Positions 1 to 10,740 of a stretch of 64,000 nucleotides of DNA are shown here, piece after piece; positions within the stretch are counted from its first letter, which is position 1, and each line of letters starts with the position of its first letter. Made by a program: the position numbers and the translations under genes. This DNA is from Buxus sempervirens (taxonomy: Eukaryota; Streptophyta; Magnoliopsida; Buxales; Buxaceae). The notes under the pieces were generated by a model. That model searched no databases and was not told the origin of the DNA. It saw only the letters and a program-made list of their open reading frames with translations. The DNA lies in contig OX387187.1 of the NCBI GenBank assembly GCA_947561395.2, positions 22,487,829 through 22,551,828 on the forward strand, read 5' to 3'.

Positions 1-1008
1 TTGAGTTTTGTTTCCGAATGGCATGTGTTACGAAAATGAGAAAATGCTGAAAGTACTTCAGATACTGCTTGGTCCAGAGGGACAGGTGATGAACTGTGAT
101 GGGTTTTACATGATGTGGAATGGATGGTTTTACTTTGATATTAGAATTGAGATTATACGATGTTTTCCTGTGTTGGTCTAGCTTGTCCTGGATCCAGATG
201 TTTAAGCTTAGTAATGTGATGTTATTGTTGGTTGTTGGAATTGCATGGCCTTGTGTGTTGCCACGACCGGTGTAGAGCAGCCAGAAACCCTGAGTAGGCC
301 TGGTTGTCAATGCAAAAACCCGGGGAGTAGGCCTGCATTGGATGACGAAACCCTGAGTAGGCCGTCATTTCAGAGTATCCGAAACCCTGAGTAGGCCGGA
401 ACTGTGTACATGGAGGTGTGGAGTGTCTACTTGGCATGTTTAATTTATCAACTAAACGATAGTCATGACATTAACCAATCGATGTGTTGTCGTACTTAAC
501 TGAGATGTGATGTGTTTGATTAGAACAAGTCTTGATTTAAATTTGGGAATTGATGTTGGTTGTTTAACCGTATTGAGTGTTTGTCGATGCATAGTTTAAA
601 TTGTGGTCAACTATTTCTGCATGCATGTGCTACTCGCTGAGATATTCGTATCTCACTCCGTTGTTTGTTTTGTTTGTTTTTCAGATACTCGTGGTGAGGC
701 GATTACTGGGGTAGATCCTGCTGAGGCTTATAGGGAGGAGGATTACTATTACCTTCCTTAGACTTGTAGGTTATCTTGTTCTGAATTTGAGAACTTTGAA
801 TAATTGAGATGTGTTAAAGTTAATTGGGGTTGAACCATATGATTCTAGTTCAGTTTTAAATGTTACAATTTTGGATAAATGAAATTGTGCACTCTGTCAG
901 GTTATAGCTAGATGATTATCCAGCGATCATAATTGATAAACGATCCTTGCCTAACCTCCGTGAGACGTGTTATATCTTTATTGAACAACACGGATCCGGG
1001 GCGTTACA
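1..1008 (+). mobile_element. LTR 0: 3' part of a long retrotransposon LTR
   Basis: The stretch ends in CGGATCCGGGGCGTTACA, the terminus also found on LTR H and, inverted, on LTR I. Its 600-760 segment (GCATGCATGTG, a GAGATATTCGTATCTCA-like stretch, then AGGGAGGAGGATTACTA) matches the same place in LTR H at 37650-37790. It interrupts gypsy integrase coding sequence that resumes at 1009. The left end is outside the window, so a solo LTR cannot be told from the 3' LTR of a longer element, and the target duplication cannot be checked. Confidence 0.8.
284..397 (+). repeat. Short dispersed repeat with CCTGAGTAGGCC core
   Basis: Three close copies of GAAACCCTGAGTAGGCC occur at about 284, 347 and 381. 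A fourth, altered copy with CCCGGGGAGTAGGCC lies near 315. The spacing is uneven. The repeat is internal to LTR 0, and no function is evident. Confidence 0.7.
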
Positions 1009-1435
1009 AACCTTGTATTCCTTATTCTATGGGATGGAAGCAGTTTTTCCAGTGGAAGTATAAATCCCATCACTAAGAGTACTCAGGGAAGCTGAATTGA
1101 AAGAAGCTGAATGGATACAATCAAGACATGATCAACTCAACCTGATAGAAGAGAAGCGTTTGAAGGCGCTTTGTCATGGCCAATTGTACCAGAGGAGAAT
1201 GGCCCGGGCCTATAATAAGAAGGTGAAGCCTATAACTTTCCAAGAAGGAAACTTAGTGCTAAAGAAAATCTTACCATTTTTGGAAGACCCTCGTGGTAAG
1301 TTCAAACCAAATTGGGCAGGGCCTTTTGTTGTCAAGAAGGTCCTGTCAGGGGGTGCACTCATCTTGATGGAAATGGATGTGACAGATTTTCCTGAGTCAA
1401 TTAACTCTGATACAGTAAAAAGGTATTTTCCTTGA
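1009..1435 (+). pseudogene. Ty3/gypsy integrase C-terminal fragment
   Basis: The first codons read YSLFYGMEAVFPVEV, the conserved block near the end of the gypsy integrase core. The C-terminal region follows, with a basic KARAYNKKV-like stretch and the GPFVVKKVLSGGALIL chromatin-end segment. The end DTVKRYFP matches the usual end of gypsy polyproteins. A TAA stop after VEV (about 1062-1064) replaces an expected glutamate, so it is decayed. The 5' side is cut by LTR 0; the rest of pol would lie to the left of the window. It is the 3' end of pol of the large gypsy element that runs to 27343. Confidence 0.85.
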
Positions 1436-1883
1436 TTGAATATTACTAGGAAATGATCCGAGGCCATTTTTCTTTATTTCCCTCAAATTTTAACCCCTAG
1501 TCTAGCCAAGTTGAGCCGGTTCGTTTCTTTGATAAACCTAAAATGGACTTACAGTCTTATACTGGGGCAAAACAAATTGGGGCAAAAAAAATAAAGGAAA
1601 AGAAAAAAAGAGAGAAAAAGCAAAGAGAAATGGCAAATGAAAGCCAAGTGTGAGAAGAAATGAAAAGGATACATTTTGGGAAAATGGGGCAAAATTCATC
1701 ATGACTGTAAGTCCGGTTGACCTATTTTCACATTTGAAAAATTTTGAGCCTTTAATACCTTTTCTTTCATAAACCGAGCCTAGCCTTTGTTTCGTCCTAT
1801 TTTTAAGCCCTCAGTGATCTTAGTTTGTTCATTCAAATTTCAGAGTAAGATTGGTGATGACGGAATGCAGAAGCCGGCCCTAG
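1436..1883. other. Gypsy post-pol noncoding region, part 1
   Basis: AT-rich sequence between the pol stop and solo LTR A, with an A/G-rich tract near 1585-1630. No coding sequence is recognisable. It continues at 4770 once LTR A and one copy of its target duplication are removed. Confidence 0.55.
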
Positions 1884-2330
1884 TGTAGACACCCCAAAAT
1901 TGCACGATTTTTGATAAGTCTTGAAGGAGAGAAATATTTTATTGGGAATTTCAATTCTTAGCATTGGGTTTGAGATCCTTAACCCGTTTGAATCCAAAGC
2001 CGCAAAGGAAAAGGCCCGATTTCAATCTTTTATGCAAAGTCAAACTTTTTCGGGTTGAATTTTGTTGACTTTTGACCCCAGAAAATGAAATATTTTTTTA
2101 AGCAAGATTTGAAGATAATTTTCCCCGGTAATTAGGTTTTTAGCAATGTTATTGCATAAATGAATTTTTTGAGATTTTAAATCTTGACGAATACCTTGGT
2201 ATTAACATGTTGAATCTTTTTACCTGACCTGAAAAACCGGAATTTAGCTTGGAATTGGAAAGTTGACTTTTTATTCACTTGGAATTTGGGTCTGGAAATA
2301 TTTTTAATGGATTCAAATGGGGGGGTGTTT

Positions 2331-2414
2331 GCTTATTTACATGTAATATCTTAAGTAAATGGAGATTAAAAAATACGAAGACATTTACTTAATCGATATT
2401 ACATGTAAATAAGC
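2331..2414. repeat. 84-bp palindromic mini-element
   Basis: GCTTATTTACATGTAA at the left is the exact inverted copy of TTACATGTAAATAAGC at the right. Inner arms TTAAGTAAATG and CATTTACTTAA extend the pairing. A related copy lies at 8486-8564 in another LTR family, preceded by about 70 bp of similar sequence (GTTGACTTTTTATT and CAAATGGGGGG). It could be a MITE-like unit or part of a shared LTR module. No convincing target duplication is seen. Confidence 0.55.
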
Positions 2415-2457
2415 CTGGCTTGTGTAGCTAAGGCTCAAAACCAACCAAAAATGTGCT

Positions 2458-2730
2458 GACCGTAGTATATGTGCGGTTTTTGAGAATTTGGTCTCAACCG
2501 CCCTGTGTGTGCGGTTTCGACCGCACACACAGCACGGTTGATGTTCATGCTTCTTGCGTGAGCTGCCATGTGGCTTCTAGAAGCTTTGGCCGTTAAGCCA
2601 CGTCGACAGCAATCATGACGAGCGTAATTGAATTGGAACCGCCCTGTATGTGCGGTTGAGGTGAATTTGCATGGAAACTGCATATAGAGTGACGGTTCTG
2701 TGGAAACCGCACTGTGTATGCGGTTTTGCT
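2458..2730 (+). repeat. Hairpin cassette in LTR A (GTGCGGTT motif)
   Basis: Repeated AACCGC ... GTGCGGTT palindromes occur here; ACCGCACACACAG pairs with CTGTGTGTGCGGT. The same cassette is at 23166-23434 in LTR C and 29492-29738 in LTR D, where 22 bases of one arm are missing. It lies about 190-470 bp upstream of the TATA box. Confidence 0.75.
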
Positions 2731-2926
2731 TGTTTCGGGGATTTGCGAAAAGGCTCGATCTCTGAGCCTTATTTACGCATATTACCTCTCTCTCAGGGAC
2801 TTGAACTCCCTATTTCACCCTCCGAAACTTGCGAAATTACTCCAATTCAAGCCTTTAAGGAGAATTGGAATAATCTAGAGAGATTTGTGGGCATACCCTT
2901 GGGACTCTTATGCCCTTGGTTGTGCC

Positions 2927-2935
2927 TATAAATAG
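2927..2935 (+). promoter_or_regulatory. TATA box of LTR A
   Basis: TATAAATAG followed by AGGGGTCCTCCTCTTGC, the same string as in LTRs C and D. The likely start of the transcribed R region is about 30 bp downstream (inference). Confidence 0.7.
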
Positions 2936-4769
2936 AGGGGTCCTCCTCTTGCAAATGGCTGACAATTTGAAGCATTGAAGCTTTGCAAGAAGAAGGGAAA
3001 CTCTGCTGGATTGTCTACTCAAGTGCTCAAGCTACCAAGGTAAAGCTCCATTTGATTTCCTAGCATTCTCTTTACAATTCCAACTCTCATCTTCTACCTT
3101 TCTGTAGTGTAAGGCCACTTTGTGTATTTTCGCAACCCCAAACCTCTTCCAAAGTACCTGGGAATTCTCTCTAACCGTAAAACGTGAAGAGAGAGCCTTG
3201 GGAAAAAGAAGTAGGAATGGATCCTCTAGGCTTAGAACCTAAAAATGATGAAGAGCATGCTATTTGGTTATTTTGAGCCTATGGATGATTTTTCTGATGT
3301 TTATGCATTTGCTTCTGGAGAAATTGTGTGAATCCTTGCTCTCAATAGCAATGGATTCCAGCCTTCTCCTAGAGAATTGATTTCCCCCTATTCACACACT
3401 TTTCACTATTTTCATCAAATAGGCTAGATCTTGGACTTTCCATGTTCAATATGGAAAATCTGAGATCCCGGGCTTTAGAATGAATTTTAGAACTTCATGA
3501 GATAGTTTCTCTTGATTTCCAAGTGTTTTGGTCGAATTCACCTGCACACATGCACCAATTTGGCTTTCTTTTCCAAAATCTTCAAAACAGGGCAGCATCT
3601 GTGGCTTGTCTTAGAATGCTCATAACTTCATCCTCCGGATGAATTTTTGAGTGATTCCAAAGACATGTGATAGATGGAATGGCCTACTTTATATCTGGAA
3701 ATTTTAGCTCATTTTTATGGAGCCATTTTTTGACACCATCTGTTCAAAGTCTGTAAGTCAGTTCAGCCCAGATTGCTGAACTTGCCGCTTTGATGGTGCA
3801 CCATTTGCTCAATTTTAATTCGTTTCAAGTGATTTTAATCTCTGTGTTTTCTTTGAGAAGTCTATTTTCGAATCCAACTGGTTTCAAGAGATTTGGTTTT
3901 TATTTGTGCCTTGGGTGCTTGATTGACTCAGAGCTGCTCGCTGGCATAGTCCAGAGCTAATCTGTGGTCTTCTAGGCCTGTTCAATAGAGCACACAAGCC
4001 ACATCTGGATGGAGTTTGGTGTGAGGCTTATTTCTTTAGAAAGATGGCACCACATACTTCATCCATGCAAATTTTCATGGATTTTTATGGAGCCAAACTC
4101 CACGAATAAGGTTTTGAAAATGCTTACTCACCACTTTTTCTGAGTTATAACAGCAGATTTTAGTAGAACATTTCTCTCTCATTTTAAATCGGATTGAGCT
4201 GAATTTTTTACTGAGTACTCTATTTCAAACCAGCTTTTTAATGGCTTTGGTTTCATGTGATTTGGATCTAAATTGAGTGATTTGTGGTTAATCGAAGCTT
4301 TCAAGTTCTTATAATCTGATTTTTCCAGATTTGTCTTGAATTGGTTTTCTTCAAATTTTACTTGGATTTTCCTTCATTCATGAAGTTATAAAGTGGTATA
4401 TCCATGAGGAGAGTCCAAATTCATTGGACTACTCATATGGAATCATCATGTACATTTTGTTTATTTTTAAGCATCCTTTGTCTATTTTTGATTAGCAAGC
4501 AATCTTTAGTATGAGCAAACATGTGGCAACCGTCTTAGACGAATGAGTGGGGGTGCCTAACACCTTCCCCTGCTCATAAATAATTCCCCTTACCTGATCT
4601 CTGGATTTTTCCTTGTATTAGAGCTACTTTGGCTCTATTTGGTCTTTATGAACCCTTTGGTGTCCATTCACACCTTAACTTGGATGGTGGCGACTCATTA
4701 TATTTATTGATCCCCGCGTGATGATATAGGAAGTCATCTTAGATGACATTTTCCTTGTCTCACACCTAG

Positions 4770-5292
4770 TGAAAATCGTAACTGGCTCTAGGGGCAATAT
4801 TGGCAAGAAAAAAAATGAAATGAAATCAGAGGTTGAGTTGATCATGTGATCCAAGCTTGAAGAGAAATCAACACGAGTACTGAGATTGAGCAGATTGGGA
4901 ATAACGGGGTCGAACATGGAGGAAAAGCCATTTGGGAATGATTCTAAAAGTCCTAAGATAGACAGATTTGATCCCTCCTTATTGTTTGGATTACCCTTTT
5001 CATTATTTAACCTGGTTTTAATTCCTTTAATTATAGGTGATTAAGTATATGGACCAAATTTCAAAAAAAAAATAAAAAAATAATAATAAAAAAAAGAAAA
5101 ACTATACTTTGGCCAGTGATGAGAAATCAAATACTTTTATAAAACCTTTGTTTTTACAAGTATTTGAGCATTCTGAGGCCTATATTATAAAAACTTATTT
5201 TTGAATAAAATCCTTTGTCTTTCCACTATTGGAGTTTATTTTGATAAAAAGGTATGAAAAAAGAAAAGAAAAAAAATGTGCAGGAAAGAAGG
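4770..5292. other. Gypsy post-pol noncoding region, part 2
   Basis: Continuation of the gypsy internal region after LTR A, up to the stop codon of antisense gene 1. Purine-rich runs of A and AAG lie at 5066-5098 and 5255-5278. No coding sequence is seen. Confidence 0.5.
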
Positions 5293-6655
5293 CTAGTCTC
5301 TGTCCCCTAGCCGCTCCCCAAGCTCTCGAATCCGAGTTACCTGAGCTGCGATAACTCCAGAAGCCCCCTCTGCATCCGGATCGCTCAAAAAGGATATGAC
5401 CTCATCTAAAAGGGCCTGCCTGATCCTTATGCTCCTAAGGCTGGCTAAAGCATCTTGGTGCTTCTGCCGCAGTACTCGGACTTCAAAGCGGCGAGCCTGC
5501 CTCTGTTCATCAAGTTGCTTTTCCATAGCAAGACGGCGGGATACTTGCTTTTCAAGTTGCCTCTCCATATCAAGGCCTCGTATCCTAAGCTCCCGGTGTA
5601 ACACCCCAGACCCATAACCAGCAAGATATTGTCCGCTCTGGGCCCAAAGGGCCCTCACGGATTTGTTCTTAAGGGACATCACGAGAAAACTTACCAGGGG
5701 GTCACCCATCCTAAGAGTGCTCTCACCCGAGCAAGCTTAAATTTGGGTCCCCAGGGGATTTAGTCCCGTGTTGTTCCTTAAAAGGCCTCTTGCTAATTTG
5801 GGGGTCTTAAGATTACTTATAGCATTCCCGAGCGTTGTGGGATCCCAACCATATGCACATCTCCGCCTGGTAGCTCGTCTAGTGAGACTACCCATTCACC
5901 CGCCCACACAGGCAGGATGCCCCTAGATCCGGGTCTGCCCTATCACGGCACCAACCCGTACCCGAGACCTACTTATGGGCCCAAAAAAAAAACTGACAAG
6001 CATAATTAATGTGGACAATTACAATTTAATCATCAGAGTGCATAAGATAAAGAAGCATGGAATTTAAAATTTTCCATATAATAAAAGGGCATCTGTATAA
6101 TAACTCCAAAATACAACACTTAGGTACACAAAAGGGCAACTAAGATCTCTCCATCACCGTCTCTCACATGAGCATTCATACACAAAAAAATAATAATCTA
6201 AAGATAACTCCCAAGTCTACAAATCCCAAAAAGAATAACTACATTCCCCTTGATAGTTTCTAGGAAGTAAATACAATAACATAAAGAGAACCCCTAATAC
6301 GGATAGTAAAAGTCCTCAGGCTTGCGCTTAGACTCACCCTCAATAGCTGCCCCAGTACGTGGCTCACCAAGCGGATCTGAAAACAAATCCGGTAAAACAA
6401 AACACGCGTGAGACTTAAAGTCCCAGTAAGTAGCAAACATGTATGAATGGAAGCAGTTTATGCAATTCATATAACATCATGCACAGAAGCAGTTTAGGCA
6501 ATTCATATTCTCAAGTCAAGCATCTAAACAATGTAATACATAAAAATTTGATCACAAACCTGGTGGGACTGACAATGTAGAACAAACCTTTCTCAGCAAT
6601 TACTAGAACCAATTTCACCTTCCACAAACCAAGATATAGTACTCAATGTACAACC

Positions 6656-6990
6656 AAGTGTCAAGTGGGACTACTCGTCCACTATTAGATACCAAGTGTC
6701 AAGTGGGACTACTCGTCCACCATTGAATGCCAAATGTCATGTGGGACTACTCGTCCACAATTAAACACCAAATGTCATGTGGGACTACACGTCCACAATT
6801 AAATACCAAGAGTCAAGTGGGACTACACGCCCACCGTTGATTGCCAAGTGGAATTCCCCATCCACTATCACATCAATTGAGACCAAGTGGAATTCTCCAT
6901 CCACTGCCAATAACCCATGCCAAGAGCAAGTGGAATTCCCCATCCACTGCAAATAAACCATACCAAGGGCAAGTGGAATTCCCCATCCAC
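6656..6990. repeat. Degenerate tandem repeat in LTR E, about 35-bp units
   Basis: About five units contain AAGTGTCAAGTGGGACTACT then CGTCCAC. They grade into about four units with CAAGTGGAATTCCCCATCCAC. Each unit contains a short inverted pair (GTGG ... CCAC), so each can fold. Confidence 0.75.
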
Positions 6991-7447
6991 TGCCGATAAA
7001 CCATAGGCCAAAGCCTTGTCAAATCATATAAGAGTTTTCTCGACATTGCTTTCATAAATCCAAGCCAATCAAAATGAAGGTCATAAAATCCTCAAAACAC
7101 ATTTTCGATGAGTGGGATGATCTTAGGAATCCCATATAAGTCACTATACCAAAAATAACAGATTCTGGATAAAAACGTTGACTTTTCGGTTTATAATTTT
7201 TCTAGACAAATCTACAAGGAGTTTCAGGCTCAATTTCTGGTTGTAGTCTATTTAAGGGTATAAAAATCATCTAGAATTTTCTGGGCTTCTGAATCCCTCA
7301 TTTGGATATCAAACTCAAAAAGTGGCAATTTTCGAAAATCGAGAAAACTGGAAATTTAGGCACAAACTGAAAAGTTGACTTTTTATTGGTTGGGAATTGG
7401 GCCTTGGAAGTATTTTTATTGGTTCCAAATGGGGGGTAAAACCTTAT

Positions 7448-8485
7448 TGTAAGTGTGAAAACTCACACTCCTTTTTATGGCAAATGTTTGACAAATTATG
7501 TCTTCTAATGAAGCTTCAAGATGTGCAGATTAAACAATGAAAATTCAGTGAATTTAGTAAAGAAGAAGAAGTTGATGCCACCACACTGCTACCACGCCGC
7601 TGTCACCCCCGCTGGCAGCGCATAAGGGAATTCGTGTTTTGAAAGAAAGGTCCGTGCACATGCCGCGTACTCTCCCGCTAGCAGCTCGCTAGCAGCGCGC
7701 TTTTAACTGATTCAACTTACTCTGAGCGGGACTTGAGTTCGCCACCAGCCGTCTACATCGATCGCTTCACGACGCCACCAGCGCTCGACGCGATCTGAGT
7801 TTTTATTCTTTAAATAGACGTGTTGTAATTTTTAATTGAGACTTTTTTCTTTGGATCATTTGGATTTCGAATCTTGAGGTGTTTGAGATACGATCAAATC
7901 TTCTTTAGAGAGTCGGCGATCGAGTGAGGGGGAGATCTGAGATAGATCGCCTGGAATTGAAGATAGAGGATTCTTCTTCAATTTGGAACTTCATCTGATC
8001 GTGTGATCGCCTGGACTGGTGATCGGCCTTGATTGATGCGTAGGTGGATTCCTACTGCATTGGATCGTCTCAGTGGATTCTGAGAGGATTGCTGCGATCT
8101 GGATTGATCGTGTTCTGCAGCTTATGGATTCAAGCTGTGTTGCAGTTCGTGGATTCGAACTGTGGATCACTGGTGAGTGATTGTTTGCGATCTGGACTGA
8201 TCGTGTTCTGCAGCTTGTGGATTCAAGCTGTGTTGCAGTTCGTGGATTCGAACTGTGGATTGCTGTTGAGTGAGTCAAATTGTAAAGGTTAAGTATGTAC
8301 TCCTTTGTAATTGTCTTCTCATTCAATAGTGGATTTTGAAGGGTTAGTCGCCTCATATAGACTCGAGGTTTTTCCTAGATCTGGATCCAGGTTTCCTCGT
8401 ATAATTCTTTGTTTACTGTTTCCGCATTGTTCAATTCTGAATTGTTATAGATCGTGGACCTATAGAGTAGTCCTCTACTCTTTCA
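7448..8485 (+). mobile_element. Solo LTR F nested in LTR E
   Basis: It begins TGTAAGTGTGAAAACTCACAC and ends CTCTACTCTTTCA, with target duplication CTTAT at 7443-7447 and 8486-8490. Removing it joins CAAATGGGGGG...ACCTTAT to TTACATGTAA, a sequence that matches 2310-2345 in LTR A. That unoccupied homologue independently supports the ends. The 1038-bp size and absence of coding suggest a solo LTR, possibly Copia; the superfamily is not determined. Strand is inferred from a weak TTTAAATAG near 7810 and is uncertain. Confidence 0.85.
8094..8262. repeat. Tandem duplication, 93-bp period, in LTR F
   Basis: GCGATCTGGATTGATCGTG and the next 55 or so bases, up to TTCGAACTGTGGAT, recur from 8187 with few changes. 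Within each copy TTCAAGCTG and CGTGGATTCGAACTG form further short repeats. Confidence 0.85.
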
Positions 8486-8564
8486 CTTATTTACATGTAA
8501 AGACTTAAGTAAATGGAGCAATAAATACACAGGACATTTACTTAAATGTCTTTCGTGTAATAAG
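8486..8564. repeat. Palindromic mini-element, second copy
   Basis: CTTATTTACATGTAA at the left and an imperfect GTGTAATAAG at the right flank the inner arms TTAAGTAAATG and CATTTACTTAA. It is homologous to 2331-2414. Solo LTR F inserted at its left edge. Confidence 0.5.
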
Positions 8565-8639
8565 GGTGTTATCCGAGAGGCTTGAGTTGTTTGGGAAAGG
8601 GTTTGAGAGAAAAAGGCTAAACAAATCATGAAACAGGGT

Positions 8640-8900
8640 CCACGATTAGCCCCTGGATTAATCGCCCAGGGGCGATTAGCTTTAGCGCGCGGACGCTGAG
8701 GTTCAAGGTTCGGGCGTTGAGGCTTAAGGTTTGCGCGTTGGGGGTTAACGCTCGCGCGCTAAGGTTTAAACCTTCCTGACGTATGCGCGCTCCCTTTGAG
8801 CATTCGCGTGCTAAGACTTTGGATTAATCGCCCAGGTTAATCTTGAGCCGCGATTTGAATAACAGAGGTTGGGTTTTTAGGGTTTTGGCTCAGGATTAAT
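8640..8900. repeat. Hairpin cassette in LTR E
   Basis: GCCCCTGG (8649-8656) pairs with CCAGGGGC (8666-8673) around ATTAATCG. GGATTAATCGCC recurs at about 8821 and 8892, and several GCGCGC-rich pairs lie between. It is a GC-rich island in AT-rich surroundings. Confidence 0.6.
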
Positions 8901-9455
8901 CGCCACCTCCGGTTTTCTACCATTTTTGACTATTTTCAACTCAAAACTCATATCAATCCTATCCAACCTTCTCAATACCAAATGTGATGATTCCAAAACA
9001 TCCCAACATACTCAAAAACCCTTCCCAACGTAGGAATCCATACCAAATCCTCATGAACATGAATCCAACATATAAAGTATCATTCAATATACCCATCTCA
9101 AACCCTAACCAGAAATATAATCATTAGAGGTTGCAAATCCATGGCAAATCGATAGAAAACTATACAAGATAGTTAGATAAACCAAACCCTACGAATTTTA
9201 GAAACAAAACCCTACATGCAAGTGATTTTCCAGTTTATCAAAACCCTAGGAAAGAGAGATACGAAAATCCATTAAATTCATTTTTGTTTAAAGGGTTTGC
9301 TACTTACAAGATGATGGAGAAGCAAACTTCTCTTTAAGCTTTCTTCTTCTTCTTCTCCCAGCCTTCAAGCAAGTTCCTACAACTTTCTCTCTTGTTCTAT
9401 ACATCCAAGACAAGAGGGAGTGTTCTAAAAATACTTAGAATTGAAATTAGGACAT

Positions 9456-9464
9456 CCTTTTATA
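9456..9464 (-). promoter_or_regulatory. TATA box of LTR E
   Basis: The minus strand reads CATATAAAAGG in a position like the other LTR TATA boxes. It supports minus orientation of this LTR. Confidence 0.5.
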
Positions 9465-9519
9465 TGCCCAAGTTTTGGGTCCTTCAAATCTGCCCCTAAA
9501 CAAGGCTTTTATTCAACTA

Positions 9520-10740
9520 AAACCCTTAGGGGTACCTTAGTGTTAAGTATGGGTGTACCTTGGTGATAAGTAGAGGGTACCTTAGTGTTATTTAAAGGGA
9601 TACCCTTGTGTTTTAAGGGGTTTTCCTTAGCTATTTCAAAGGCATACTCTAGGGATGCTTGGGGGTACCTTAGTTATTCCAGATGGGATACCCTGGTGTG
9701 AAGTAAGGTTACCTTAGTGTTATTGAGGGGATACCTTAGTGTTTCAAGGGATTTACCTTAGTCATTCTAAGGGGTAAACTTTGAATAAGCTTAGGGGGTG
9801 TACCTCAGTTATATGAGAGGTTACCTTAGCTATATAAGGGGCTATACCTTAGGGAAAACAGTGGGGGGTTTACCTTACTTATATAGGAGTTATTTTAGTT
9901 AGACAAAGGGGGTAGTTTGGCTATATAGGGGGGTGTACCCTAGGTAAAACATCGGGGGTACCTTACTTATATGAGAGGAGTATCTCTAGGAAATACAAGG
10001 GGTGTACCCTAGGTAATGTAAGGGATGTACCATAGGTATGTTGGAGGTATTTTAGTTATATAAAGGGGGTACCTTTGCTGTATAAGGGAATGCACCTTAG
10101 CTAAACAAGGGGGTACTTCAAGTAAGGCAGTAGGGTACCTTAGTCAAAATAAAGGGATACCTTAGGCAATACAAGTGAAGTACCTTAGGTATAATTAGTG
10201 GATACTTTAGGTGTTCGAATGGGGTACCTTGGGCAAAACAGTGGGGTACATTAAACAATATGGGTGAGGTGCCTTAGGTAATATAAGGGGTACTTTAGGT
10301 ATATAAGTGGGGTACCTTAGGCAATGTGAGTGAGGTACCTTGGGCAATATAAGAGGGTACCTTAGGGATAATTAGGGGATACTTTAGGTATACTTGAGTG
10401 GTACCTTGGGTAACACTTGGATATACTTTGAGTAATACATTGGGGTACTTCGGGTAATACATGGGTGTACCCTAGGCATATTTGAGTGGTACTTTGGGTA
10501 ATACTTTGGTGTACTCAAGGTATACTTAGATGGTACCTTGAGTAGTACATGGATGTACTTTGGGTATACAATGGGAGTACTTTGGGTAATACAAGAGGTA
10601 CTTTAGTGGTATTTGGGAGGGTACCTTGGGTACCCTTAGATGAAGATTTGGGTACACTCAGAAGGTACTTTAAGTATGCTCGGGAGATGATTTGTGGTAC
10701 ACTAAACTCCAATTTTTCCGAATTTGATTTCCAATTCACT
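9520..10740. repeat. Degenerate minisatellite in LTR E, GGTACCTTAG core
   Basis: More than 30 imperfect units contain GGGTACCTTAG, GGTACTTTGG or similar, spaced about 28-42 bp. They are joined by variants of GTAATATAAGG. KpnI-like GGTACC palindromes recur. Copies drift steadily along the block, from CTTAGTGTT forms at the left to CTTTGGGTAAT forms at the right. Confidence 0.8.

Larger units (their letters stand above)
1884..4764 (+). mobile_element. Solo LTR A (TGTAGACACCCC family)
   Basis: It begins TGTAGACACCCC and ends TGTCTCACA. The exact 5-bp duplication CCTAG lies on both sides (1879-1883 and 4765-4769). The body from about 2450 is closely similar to LTRs C and D, including the promoter region and the GGGGGTGCCTAACACC segment near the 3' end. 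No internal region or second LTR is present, so it is a solo LTR left by LTR-LTR recombination. It is 2881 bp, about 480 bp longer than C and D because of extra sequence after the start, including the small palindrome at 2331. Confidence 0.92.

Noticed and set aside
8044-8508. Open frames with LWIQAVLQFVDSNCG repeats
   Set aside because: They come from the 93-bp duplication within solo LTR F. No protein family fits.
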